Below are positions 1-9,345 of a stretch of 32,347 bases of DNA, in pieces (the first letter of the stretch is position 1; the number at the start of each line of letters is the position of its first letter). The DNA is from DATLNF01 sp035536235 (GTDB lineage: Bacteria > Actinomycetota > Actinomycetes > BP-191). The stretch lies in NCBI GenBank assembly GCA_035536235.1, contig DATLOQ010000132.1, positions 1 to 32,347 on the forward strand, given 5' to 3'. Below the pieces are notes generated by a model that made no database searches, was not told the DNA's origin, and saw only the letters and a list, made by a program, of their open reading frames with translations. The position numbers and the translations under genes were made by a program.

Positions 1-176
1 GAGGTCTCCCGGACGCCTACCTGGCCGGCGATGAACGTGCCGAGCAGGGCTGCGCCGATGCCGACGACGATCGTCAGCCAGATCGGAATGTTTTGGCGGC
101 CGGGCAGGACCAGCCGACCGAGTGCGCCGATAATGGCGCCGATGATGATGGCGGTGATGATGCCAGTGGCGGTCAT
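1..176 (-). CDS. GlsB/YeaQ/YmgE-family small membrane protein (3' end beyond window)
   Basis: Only the first 58 codons are in the window; the gene runs off the left edge. The ATG at 176-174 is preceded by a strong ribosome binding site, GGAGG, read leftward from 189-185. The protein opens MTATGIITAIIIGAIIGALG, a hydrophobic helix rich in Ile, Gly and Ala, followed by a short polar stretch (RLVLPGRQN) and a second helix around residues 31-52 with GIGAALLG. This small Gly-rich two- or three-helix pattern is characteristic of the GlsB/YeaQ/YmgE (transglycosylase-associated) family, inner-membrane proteins often induced by general stress. The molecular function of the family is unknown. A stress-sigma-like promoter lies just upstream, which fits the family. 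Confidence 0.85.
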   Translation of the reverse strand, partial: MTATGIITAIIIGAIIGALGRLVLPGRQNIPIWLTIVVGIGAALLGTFIAGQVGVRET

Positions 177-214
177 GTCTCTTACCTCCGGGGTTCGGCG
201 TGTACGCCCCAGGT

Positions 215-244
215 ATTTCCCCGGATGGCCACGGCCAAACAAAC
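215..244 (-). promoter_or_regulatory. Putative SigF/SigB-type promoter for the GlsB-like gene
   Basis: Reading leftward, two overlapping GTTT motifs (244-241 and 240-237) are followed after 14-15 bases by GGGGAAAT (222-215). This resembles the actinobacterial stress-sigma consensus GTTT-N14-17-GGGTAT. It lies about 40 bases upstream of the start codon of a stress-type membrane protein. The second element deviates from consensus, so this is an inference. Confidence 0.35.
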
Positions 245-280
245 GAGATCCGCGCTGTCCTTTATGTCCGAAATTCGGGA

Positions 281-2116
<1,836 letters not shown>

Positions 2117-2234
2117 GCCGGCGGGCCTCGTTCGGGCTAGGGGACTCGATCCCGATCATCCCACGGGGGTGCCGACGCTGAGACCACCTCACGCTGCCAG
2201 CGCGCAAGTCGCCGAAGCTGTGGGTGTACTCCTC

Positions 2235-3494
2235 TTACTGGCCGGGCCGGGTGGTGTAGGTCTTGCCGAGGGGGCTAGTCCAGGTGACGGTGCCGTCGCG
2301 GGCGCGTACGACGGTCCAGCCGCCGTGGGTTTTCAGGCGGTGGTGGCGGCGGCACATGGGGGCGCAGTTGTTCTCGTCGGTGGCGCCACCCTGCTGGTAG
2401 GGGACGGCGTGTTCGGTGTCGCAGGTCTCGGCGGGTTGGTCGCAGAGGTAGAACGAGCAGGTCTGGTCGCGGGCGATGAGGTGCTCGTCGAGGCGCCGGG
2501 TGGGCCGGTAGGCCTTCGTGCCGAGGCCGACGAAGGCGCCGGCGGCGTCGAGGAGCATCGCTTTCCACGACGCGGCGTCGGCGGCGGCCTCGCGGGCGGC
2601 CGACGCGGGGATCGGGCCGTAGCCGATCAGCTCGCCGGGCTCGTCGGCGAGGCCGCGGGCAGTGTCCGGTGTCATGGTGAGGTAGATCTGCGCGGGTTGG
2701 CCTTTGCGGGGGGGCAGCCCGGGTCGGCCGAGGGCGGCGGTGGCGATGTCGACGAGGGCGTCGAAGCGGCGCTGCGCGAGGGTCCGCCCGTCTGGGGGCA
2801 TCGCGCGGGCCCAGGCGTCGGCGGCCAACCGGATGGTGGCGACGCCGACCGCGGGACCGTAGGCGCTCAACGTGGCCATGGCGTCGTCCTCAGCCCGGAG
2901 GTCGATGTGGCGCTCGGCCTTCGCCCGGGCGTGGCGACGCTCCGCGCCGGCCGGGTCGGCTTTCGCCGCGGCCCGGGCGGCGGAGCGGCGGAACCGGCCC
3001 GGGCTCATCGAGGTGGCCTTGCCGAGCAGCAGCGCCTCGACCTCCCGGGCTGCGGTGTCGGACAGGTGCCGGGTCTCGTGCACCAGGTGCGCCGCATGCT
3101 CAAAGGAGCACTCCCCAGCCAGCATCGCGTCGCGGGTCGCGTGCAGCCGCGACTGCAGCGCTCGCCCGGTTGCCAGCAGCCGCTCGGCGGAGTAGCCGGA
3201 AAGAGTCAGCGCGGCGCTGATCTCCTCCCGCGCCGCGTCGAACTCACCCCGCCGCGCACCCACCGCGGCAGCGAGGTCCAGCAGCTGCGCCTGGGTCCGG
3301 GCCAGGTGCGCGTGCAGGATCACCATCGCGTCGACCCGCTCCAGCTCACCCAGCTTCGCGACATCGAGGGAGGCGACCGTGTCGGCGACCCAACCGTCGG
3401 GGGTCAGGCCGTGCAGGTCGTTGAGCAGCTGCCGCGGGCTCGGCGTCACCTGCCGGGTCTCCAGTCGCGGAGCCATCAACGTTGTATCGAACAT
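2235..3494 (-). CDS. DUF222 / HNH endonuclease-domain protein (13E12 repeat family)
   Basis: The chosen start, ATG at 3494-3492, gives 419 residues. The N-terminal two thirds is the Ala/Arg-rich helical DUF222 region (LARTQAQLLDLAAAVGARR, then a long helical stretch). The C-terminus is an HNH nuclease fold: paired cysteines C346/C351 and C377/C381, the DTEH histidine near 362, the Asn of DENN, and CRRHHRLK near 381-388. The family is abundant in actinobacteria (the 13E12 REP proteins of Mycobacterium) and often behaves as a repetitive, possibly mobile gene; its substrate is unknown. A perfect LexA box overlaps the start codon and a good -35/-10 pair sits so close that the message would be leaderless, so SOS induction is likely. 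An upstream in-frame ATG at 3530 would place the promoter inside the gene and is less likely. Confidence 0.9.
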   Translation of the reverse strand: MFDTTLMAPRLETRQVTPSPRQLLNDLHGLTPDGWVADTVASLDVAKLGELERVDAMVILHAHLARTQAQLLDLAAAVGARRGEFDAAREEISAALTLSGYSAERLLATGRALQSRLHATRDAMLAGECSFEHAAHLVHETRHLSDTAAREVEALLLGKATSMSPGRFRRSAARAAAKADPAGAERRHARAKAERHIDLRAEDDAMATLSAYGPAVGVATIRLAADAWARAMPPDGRTLAQRRFDALVDIATAALGRPGLPPRKGQPAQIYLTMTPDTARGLADEPGELIGYGPIPASAAREAAADAASWKAMLLDAAGAFVGLGTKAYRPTRRLDEHLIARDQTCSFYLCDQPAETCDTEHAVPYQQGGATDENNCAPMCRRHHRLKTHGGWTVVRARDGTVTWTSPLGKTYTTRPGQ

Positions 3495-3502
3495 GTGTTC
3501 GA
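3487..3502. promoter_or_regulatory. LexA (SOS) box over the DUF222-HNH start codon
   Basis: The 16-mer TCGAACATGTGTTCGA has perfect inverted arms TCGAAC/GTTCGA around a 4-base centre. This matches the mycobacterial/actinobacterial LexA consensus TCGAAC-N4-GTTCGA exactly. It abuts the predicted -10 hexamer and contains the ATG of the HNH gene, so bound LexA would block transcription initiation. Confidence 0.85.
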
Positions 3503-3530
3503 TTATGCCTGGAGAACTGCTGCCGCGCAA
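3502..3530 (-). promoter_or_regulatory. Promoter of the DUF222-HNH gene (leaderless)
   Basis: Reading leftward, TTGCGC (3530-3525) is followed by a 17-base spacer and CATAAT (3507-3502). The ATG begins 7 bases after the -10 element, so the predicted transcription start falls at or next to the first codon. No Shine-Dalgarno sequence precedes this ATG, which agrees with a leaderless transcript, a common arrangement in actinobacteria. Confidence 0.6.
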
Positions 3531-3612
3531 GGCCTACAGCAGAAAGTGGATAACAATTTCCTGGCCGGCGGGAGGGGCTCGCCGCGGAGGTCGGGCGCGG
3601 GCCGTAGCGACG

Positions 3613-3642
3613 TGGACGTCGTACGACGGCCGCTGATAGGAT
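3613..3642 (+). promoter_or_regulatory. Putative rpsT promoter
   Basis: TGGACG at 3613-3618 and TAGGAT at 3637-3642, separated by 18 bases, form a plausible housekeeping promoter about 70 bases upstream of rpsT. The rest of the 219-bp gap between the DUF222-HNH and rpsT starts holds the divergent HNH promoter and no further gene. The -35 match is weak. Confidence 0.35.
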
Positions 3643-3713
3643 CGGCGGGTTGCCTGGCCCCCTGGCTTGCGCACGTTCCACCACTCCCTGACTGGCTAAG
3701 AGGGCTCCTGCGC

Positions 3714-3974
3714 GTGGCGAACATCAAGTCTCAGATCAAGCGGATCAAGACCAACGAGAAGGCGCGGCTGCGCAACAAGGCAGTGCGGTCGTCCCTCAAG
3801 ACGTCAGTACGTCGCTTCCGTGAGGCCACCGCCGCAGGCGACACCGACACCGCTCTGGCCGCGCTCAAGGACGCCTCCCGCGCGCTCGACAAGGCAGCCA
3901 GCAAGGGCGTCATCCACGCCAACCAGGCAGCCAACCGCAAGTCCGCGATGGCCAAGGCAGTCAACAAAGTCTGA
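3714..3974 (+). CDS. rpsT: 30S ribosomal protein S20
   Basis: An 86-residue, highly basic helical protein opening with ANIKSQIKRIKTNEKARLRN, the hallmark of bS20, and ending ANRKSAMAKAVNKV. S20 binds 16S rRNA at the base of the 30S subunit early in assembly. The start is GTG at 3714, chosen because the conserved ANIKSQ motif follows directly; the sequence AGAGGG lies about 10 bases upstream. The gene is transcribed alone on the plus strand and converges with the unrecognised membrane protein gene 19 bases downstream. Confidence 0.97.
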   Translation: MANIKSQIKRIKTNEKARLRNKAVRSSLKTSVRRFREATAAGDTDTALAALKDASRALDKAASKGVIHANQAANRKSAMAKAVNKV

Positions 3975-3977
3975 CTG

Positions 3978-3992
3978 GCGCCGCCCGGGCGC
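3978..3992. terminator. Short GC hairpin between convergent genes
   Basis: GCGCC and GGCGC arms (5 bp) enclose a 5-base loop immediately after the rpsT stop codon and before the stop of the opposing gene. It could end transcription from either side. There is no clear T-tract, so the call is weak. Confidence 0.3.
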
Positions 3993-3993
3993 A

Positions 3994-4941
3994 CTATTTC
4001 CCGGGATCAGCCCCGAACACCCGGCGCGCTACACCGCTTCGGCGCCCTGCGCGTCGCGTCTGCTCCCCCACCACCACCTGGCCGCTGACTCCGACCCGCC
4101 GGTAGATCGCCGTCACCCGTTCGGGCTCGCCATGAGCGTGCTCGATGTCGATGCGTACGGCGTCGCGTGGCTGCCGCCCCGGGATCGCCACATCCCGCGC
4201 CACCGCCACTGCTCGCAGCCCTGCGCGGTCGTCGCCGGCGAGGGTGGTGAGGGTGCGGGCGATGGCGGCATCAGCGTCGGACCCCGGCGATGGATACCGA
4301 AGCGGGAGCAGGTCGACCGTGGCCGCATCCGTGAGCGTCATGACGAAAGTGTCCAAGCCCCCGCGCGCGGCCAGCTCCCGGAGAGCACGCTCGACCGCTG
4401 CCGACGTGAGCAGGTCCAGGTCGGCCCGGACCTGCGCAGCCGTCACCACAGGCCGCGCGGGCGTCGGGCGCTCAAGCGACGCCGTTACCGGCGCGGGCGG
4501 AGCCACCGGTGCGGGCGCAGCGACCGGGTCCGGCTCGGCCACCGGCGTGCGGCCGGTGAGCCGCGGCCCCGCGAGAGGTGGCAGAGCGGACTGGCGCCCA
4601 AGGTAGGCAGCGACCTCATCACCCGGCGTCGACGGCGGACGGGCCCGGGACGCGCTGCTAGGGCTGAGCACGCCGGTGAGGACATCGTGGAACTTCACGA
4701 CCGCGGCGACCGCGATCGGCAGCACGACTGGTGTCCATGCCGTGACCTGGTCGGCGAGGGCGGCGACAGCGCCGACGGCGATCGAGCCCTCAACGAGGGC
4801 GGCGCGCTGCCAGGCTGAGAGGTGCAGGTGCTTGAGGCGCAGGAGCTTGGGATAGAGCGGGCCGGACGGCCCGCGGCGACCGAGGCCCGATGCCGGCGAG
4901 CGGCTGATGAGCCCCCGTCGACCCGACTCGGCGCTGGTCAT
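3994..4941 (-). CDS. Unrecognised membrane protein coupled to holA
   Basis: A 315-residue protein I do not recognise. A basic N-terminus (residues 1-44) is followed by two hydrophobic segments at about 47-64 and 70-86 with a short turn (DQVTAWTP), a holin-like hairpin that is probably membrane-inserted. Residues 100-165 are a Pro/Ala/Val-rich linker. Residues 168-295 form a compact mixed region with the segments RADLDLLTSAAVERALRE, FVMTLTDAATVDLLPL and DAVRIDIEHAHGEPERVTAIYRR, suggesting a soluble alpha/beta domain. Its ATG overlaps the holA stop codon in an ATGA, so it is translated as the last gene of the comEA-comEC-holA run. Codon use looks like its neighbours. The function is unknown, and a role in DNA uptake or replication is only suggested by position. 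Confidence 0.8.
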   Translation of the reverse strand: MTSAESGRRGLISRSPASGLGRRGPSGPLYPKLLRLKHLHLSAWQRAALVEGSIAVGAVAALADQVTAWTPVVLPIAVAAVVKFHDVLTGVLSPSSASRARPPSTPGDEVAAYLGRQSALPPLAGPRLTGRTPVAEPDPVAAPAPVAPPAPVTASLERPTPARPVVTAAQVRADLDLLTSAAVERALRELAARGGLDTFVMTLTDAATVDLLPLRYPSPGSDADAAIARTLTTLAGDDRAGLRAVAVARDVAIPGRQPRDAVRIDIEHAHGEPERVTAIYRRVGVSGQVVVGEQTRRAGRRSGVARRVFGADPGK

Positions 4942-5921
4942 CGGCCCGCCCCCAGCTCAGCGACCTGACGCACCGCGCGTTCGACCGCGAACACCGGGTC
5001 GGTGCCGCCGCCCTTGACCTCGGCGTCGGCGTCGGCCACTGCGGCGTGCGCACTCGTCAAGGTCTCCGGCGTCCACCCGAGCAGTTGCTTTCGCGCCTTC
5101 TTCACCGCATAGGGGTGCAGTCCGAGCCGCCGGCCGATGTCGTCCGGTGAGCCGCGACCCGCCGATGCCACCCGGGCGACGGTGCGCAGCTGCCGACCGA
5201 GCGCGGCCACGACCAAGACGGGATCCAGCCCGCCCAGCAGGGCAATGCGCAGCTCGACCAGCGCTGCCGAGGTGTTGCCCTCGGCGGCACGGTCGGCCAA
5301 GTCGAAGCCGGTGACCTCCGCCCGGCCGCTGAAGTAGCGGCGTACCGTCGCCTCCTCGACCGGACCACCTGCGTCCGCGCCACCGGTGTCGGCGTAGAGC
5401 TGTGAGCAGGCCGCCGCCAGCTCCCTGAGCTCACTGCCGACCGCGTCGATGACCGCGCCGACCGCCCCCGGAGAGAGTCGCAGCCCGAGCTGACTCATCT
5501 CCGACCTGACGAACTCGTGGAGGTACTCGGCCAGCTTGGTGCTCTTGAGCCCGGTCGTCCCGCTGCACGAGACGGTCGCGGCGCCGGCTGCCTTGCAGGC
5601 ATCGACGACTCGCTTGCCGGTGTTGCCGCCGGGATGCACGACGACGACCGCCAAGCCTGCGCCGGCGAGGTCGAGGAAGGCGAGCACGGCGTCGCGGACG
5701 ACGTCGTCGAGCTTGGCGTCGAGTCGAAGCACCACCACCCGCTGCTCGCCGAAGAGCGACGGCGTGGCGAGGTCGAGCAGCGTGGCTGGCTCGAGGGACG
5801 CCACCTCGTGGTCGCAGACGTCGACGTCGGGGTCTGCCGCGCGGAACTCAGCGACGATGGACGCCACCGCCCGGGTGACGAGGAGCTCCTCGTCACCGGT
5901 GATGAGGGTCAGCGGCACCAT
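4938..5921 (-). CDS. holA: DNA polymerase III delta subunit
   Basis: A 327-residue protein, matching the usual HolA length. It begins MVPLTLITGDEELLVTRAV, the conserved N-terminus in which the delta subunit keeps an AAA+ fold without a working P-loop (GDEELL replaces it). Other family segments are LFGEQRVVVLR, the VVVHPGGNTGKRVVDACK stretch and the C-terminal collar domain (HPYAVKKARKQLLGW). Delta opens the beta clamp as part of the clamp loader. The start is ATG at 5921-5919, with AGGTG just upstream. The open frame extends a further 209 codons upstream, but that part lies inside comEC and is not conserved. It overlaps the comEC stop by 13 bases and its own stop overlaps the next gene by 4. 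Confidence 0.95.
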   Translation of the reverse strand: MVPLTLITGDEELLVTRAVASIVAEFRAADPDVDVCDHEVASLEPATLLDLATPSLFGEQRVVVLRLDAKLDDVVRDAVLAFLDLAGAGLAVVVVHPGGNTGKRVVDACKAAGAATVSCSGTTGLKSTKLAEYLHEFVRSEMSQLGLRLSPGAVGAVIDAVGSELRELAAACSQLYADTGGADAGGPVEEATVRRYFSGRAEVTGFDLADRAAEGNTSAALVELRIALLGGLDPVLVVAALGRQLRTVARVASAGRGSPDDIGRRLGLHPYAVKKARKQLLGWTPETLTSAHAAVADADAEVKGGGTDPVFAVERAVRQVAELGAGR

Positions 5922-8479
5922 AGACACCTGTGCAGGATCGCACGCTGCGCCCGCGCCGGTGGCCGTAAGGGGGCGTGGGCAGACGGTCGGGACGCCGAGG
6001 GGGCGTCCTCGTACGGCGGCGCGCGCGGGACCCGGCAGAAGAGCTGCGGCGCCGCTGCCCGGCGGGCGGCCCGTGACAAGGCTCGCGCCCGCGCGGGCAG
6101 GTCCGCCGGGCGGCTGCGGCGTGCCGCCGCGAAGAGCACTCCGCTGGGGGCACGGCCGACCACGACGTCGCCGTGGCGGTCGGTCCGCAGGCTGCGCATA
6201 CCGAGCGCGTCGAGCGCGGCCATCGTCGCCGGAGCAGGGTGGCCGTAGGGGTTGTCGGCTCCGACTGAGGTCACCGCGACCGATGCCCCGACTCCGGCGG
6301 CGAAGCCGGCAACCTGGCGGGAGCTGCCGTGGTGCGCCGTCTTGAGCACGTCGGCCCGCAGCTGCTCCGAGGTCGCCGCTGAGAGCACCGCCTGCTGGGC
6401 CGGCGTCTCGATGTCGCCGGTGAGGAGCAGCCGGGTCGCGCCGACCTCGACAGCAAGCACGAGGGAGGAGTTGTTGGGGTCGGACGAGGTGCCCCGAAAA
6501 GCCGCCGCCGGACCCAGGACGGCCACGGCGAGGTCGCCGACCGTCCACCGCTCGCCCGCTGCGGCGCGGCGGATCCGCACCCCGGACTCGTCAGCCCATC
6601 GGCGTACCCGGGCCCACTCCTCCAACGGCTCGTCCAGCGGGCCAGTCACGATCTCGGCCACGTCGCGGCCCTGCAACGCGCCCGGCAGCCCCTCTACGTG
6701 GTCGGCGTGCAGATGGGTCAGCACCAGCGCGCTGATGTCCCCGACCCCGAGGTCATCCAGACATCGGCTCATCGCCGCCGGCTCCGGACCGGTGTCGACC
6801 ACGAGAACCGCACTGCGTCCTCGCACGACGATCCCGTCACCCTGGCCGACGTCACAGGCGGCCATCAGCCATCCCGACGGCGGCCACCCGGGCAGCACCG
6901 CGCGGGCCGCAACAAGGGCCAGGAGTGCAGTCAGCAGCGCGGTGGCGATCGTCCGTCGCGCTCTACGCCGGCGGATCGCCCTAGGCGCCAGCGTCAGCAG
7001 CGCGACCATCGCCGTGGCGCCGAGCAGCCCGCTGGGCCACGGCAGCTGCGCGTGGGGCACCACCGCGAACGTGCGAGCCACCCAGGCCAGCCACAGCGTC
7101 GGCGCCGCGGCGACCAAGGCGAGCAGCCGTGCGATGGGCAACGCCACCGGTGCCACCAGGGCGGCGGCTACGCCGACGACCGTGGCCATCCCGACCGCCG
7201 GCACGGCGAGCAGGTTGGCCGGCACCGCGACGAGGCTGACCTCGCCGAAGAGGCCGACGAGCACGGGCAGGCACGCGACCTGGGCAGCCAGCGGCACGGC
7301 GACCGCATCGGCCAGCCATCGGGGCAGGTGCTCGCCAAGATGCGACCGCCACCCCGGGGCCAACAGGATGAGACCGGCCGTGGCGGCGCTCGACAGGGCA
7401 AAGCCGGCCGACGACGCCAGCCCCGGGTCGACGAGCAGGAGGAGCAGCACCGCACCGGCAAGCGCCGAGAAGCCGGCTCTCCCCCGGCCGCTGACTAACG
7501 ACACCAGGGCGATGCCGCCCATCACGGCGGCCCGTAGCACCGAAGGCGAGGGCCGAGCGAGCACCACGAAGAATGCCAGTGCGAGCCCCCCGGCCAGCGC
7601 TGTGACCCCGATGGATGCCCCGGTACGCCGGGTCAGCAGCAGGGCGAGGGCGAGGAAGAGAGCAGCGTTGGAGCCACTCACCGCGACCAGGTGAGTCATG
7701 CCCGTGATCTGGAAGTCCTCGCGCAGGTCCCCCGGCAGCCGCGAGGTGTCGCCGATGACCAGGCCTGGCAGGAGCCCGCGTGCGTCAGCGGGCAGCCCGT
7801 CCGCCGCCGCGCGCAGACCCGCGCGGAAACGACCAGCACTCCGCTGGACCGGCCCCGCTCGCGCAAGCAGGACGGGGGCCCCATGGGCCCGCGCCACGGC
7901 AGCGACCGGGTCACGGCTGCGCGCAGGCACGAGCCGCGCTTGCATCCGCAGTCGCTCGCCGGGCAGCCGCTCCGACCACCCGCCACCCCGGGCGAGCACG
8001 GTGACCGGATGTCGCAGGCGCACTGCATCAGCTCCGATGGCGACCAGCTCCGCTCGGGCCGGGAGCAGCAGCCCGCCGGCCAGCCGATGGGCACCACTCA
8101 CCGCCCCTTGGAGGCGGATCGGGTCGCCGGTCACCACGACCTCGAGCGACACCTCCGCGCCCCGGGCCGCGAGGCGGGCCAGGTAGTCGTCGGACCGCAC
8201 CTGCGCCCGCGCACCGGCCCCGAGGAGCGAGGCCGCCCCGCACACGCAGCCCGCGACCAGCATCCATCGGCTGGACTGCCGAGGCTGCAGCGCGGAGCAG
8301 CCGTTCCGCCCGGGCCGCAGGGCCGCGGCGCGGTGCAGCAACGGCAGCGACGCTGTGACGCAAGCCACTGCCACCAGCACTGCCGCGGCAGCGAGCCAGC
8401 CCGGCGACGACAGGCGGGCGCCGGCCAAGGCGCCGGCCCAGGCCCCGACAAGTGCCGGCATCAGCCGGAAGTCGGTCAC
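5909..8479 (-). CDS. comEC: ComEC/Rec2-type DNA uptake channel with metallo-beta-lactamase domain
   Basis: An 856-residue polytopic membrane protein. The N-terminal part has several membrane segments and an extracellular OB-like DUF4131 region (about 80-210). The Competence domain follows, with ITGMTHLVAVSGSNAALF (258-275) and many helices to about 530. A soluble metallo-beta-lactamase domain starts near 538 (CDVGQGDGIVV) and carries THLHADH (588-594), consistent with a nuclease or hydrolase role. ComEC carries single-stranded DNA across the membrane. The start is a GTG whose bases overlap the comEA stop (GTGA). After the conserved GVLFAAARR the protein continues for about 65 Ala/Arg/Pro-rich residues into the start of holA, an unusual low-complexity tail. 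Confidence 0.93.
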   Translation of the reverse strand: MTDFRLMPALVGAWAGALAGARLSSPGWLAAAAVLVAVACVTASLPLLHRAAALRPGRNGCSALQPRQSSRWMLVAGCVCGAASLLGAGARAQVRSDDYLARLAARGAEVSLEVVVTGDPIRLQGAVSGAHRLAGGLLLPARAELVAIGADAVRLRHPVTVLARGGGWSERLPGERLRMQARLVPARSRDPVAAVARAHGAPVLLARAGPVQRSAGRFRAGLRAAADGLPADARGLLPGLVIGDTSRLPGDLREDFQITGMTHLVAVSGSNAALFLALALLLTRRTGASIGVTALAGGLALAFFVVLARPSPSVLRAAVMGGIALVSLVSGRGRAGFSALAGAVLLLLLVDPGLASSAGFALSSAATAGLILLAPGWRSHLGEHLPRWLADAVAVPLAAQVACLPVLVGLFGEVSLVAVPANLLAVPAVGMATVVGVAAALVAPVALPIARLLALVAAAPTLWLAWVARTFAVVPHAQLPWPSGLLGATAMVALLTLAPRAIRRRRARRTIATALLTALLALVAARAVLPGWPPSGWLMAACDVGQGDGIVVRGRSAVLVVDTGPEPAAMSRCLDDLGVGDISALVLTHLHADHVEGLPGALQGRDVAEIVTGPLDEPLEEWARVRRWADESGVRIRRAAAGERWTVGDLAVAVLGPAAAFRGTSSDPNNSSLVLAVEVGATRLLLTGDIETPAQQAVLSAATSEQLRADVLKTAHHGSSRQVAGFAAGVGASVAVTSVGADNPYGHPAPATMAALDALGMRSLRTDRHGDVVVGRAPSGVLFAAARRSRPADLPARARALSRAARRAAAPQLFCRVPRAPPYEDAPSASRPSAHAPLRPPARAQRAILHRCLWCR

Positions 8480-9276
8480 ACCACCACCAGCTTCCGCAGC
8501 GTCTCGAACCGCTTGTCGCCGATGCCCTCCACCTCGCGCAGCTGGTCGACGGAGGCGAACCGGCCGTGCTCGGCGCGCCAGGCCAGGATCCGCTGCGCGG
8601 TGACCGGGCCGACCCCCGGCAGCCCGTCGAGCTGGGCGAGGGTGGCCAGGTTGAGGTCGAGGAGCCCGCCGGTCCCGCCCGCACCGGTCCCACCCGCCCC
8701 AGCGCTCCCGGCCCCGCCTTCGCCGCCCGCCGTGGGAGCTGCCGGCGCAGCGCCGGGCTCGAGCACCACGACCTGCTCGCCGTCGGTGAGCCGCCGCGCG
8801 AGGTTGAGCCCGCGCGTCGACGCCCCCGGGCGCACACCGCCCGCTGCGGCGAGGGCGTCGGCCACCCGAGCGCCCCCCGGCAAGGTGACGAGACCCGGAC
8901 GGCGTACGGCGCCCTGCACGTCGACCACGACCTGCCCCCGGCCCGCCTCACCAGCCGCCGAAGCGGCCACCACCGTCGGCGCCACCACGGCCACTGGCCG
9001 CGGCCGCGACCGCCACACCAGACCGGCCGTCACAAGAGCGGCGAGCACCGCCACGGCGGTCAGCGCCGCGGCCCCCCGTCGGGACGGGTCCAACACGGCT
9101 GCCGGCCGGTCGGCCTCGGGCGCCGCGACCTCATCCCCCGCCCGCACCGGCTCGGGCGAGCTCGGCACCACGGTCTGCTGCGGAGTGCCGCCCAAGAGCC
9201 GGGTCACGCGGTCCCGCACCGCCGCAGCCACCTCGGGCGGCGGGCGGCGGCGTAGTCGGTCGGGTAGGCCGGGCAT
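8476..9276 (-). CDS. comEA: ComEA-type DNA receptor (SLBB plus helix-hairpin-helix)
   Basis: A 266-residue membrane-anchored protein. A cytoplasmic Arg/Pro-rich N-terminus is followed by one membrane helix at about 69-88, an SLBB domain (VVVDVQGAVRRPGLVTLPGG onward, about 115-175), a Gly-rich linker, and a C-terminal tandem helix-hairpin-helix domain (LNLATLAQLDGLPGVGPVTA, then VDQLREVEGIGDKRFETL). This is the standard actinobacterial ComEA layout: surface-exposed double-stranded DNA binding that feeds ComEC. Translation is coupled to comEC through a GTGA overlap. The start is ATG at 9276-9274, with no clear ribosome binding site. Confidence 0.93.
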   Translation of the reverse strand: MPGLPDRLRRRPPPEVAAAVRDRVTRLLGGTPQQTVVPSSPEPVRAGDEVAAPEADRPAAVLDPSRRGAAALTAVAVLAALVTAGLVWRSRPRPVAVVAPTVVAASAAGEAGRGQVVVDVQGAVRRPGLVTLPGGARVADALAAAGGVRPGASTRGLNLARRLTDGEQVVVLEPGAAPAAPTAGGEGGAGSAGAGGTGAGGTGGLLDLNLATLAQLDGLPGVGPVTAQRILAWRAEHGRFASVDQLREVEGIGDKRFETLRKLVVV

Positions 9277-9345
9277 CCTGATGACGCTAGGTGCGTCACC
9301 AGCCCGGCAGAACGGCGCGGCCGCGATCTGTGGATCGCCGAGCGG

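Noticed and set aside
3548..3560. GGATAACAATTTC, identical to part of the E. coli lac operator
   Set aside because: Only one half of the operator is matched and there is no LacI-type gene or sugar gene nearby. Flanking sequence shows no vector. Probably chance.
4938..6548. Extended 536-codon version of holA
   Set aside because: The extra 209 codons lie inside comEC and lack HolA similarity; the ATG at 5921 matches the family N-terminus.
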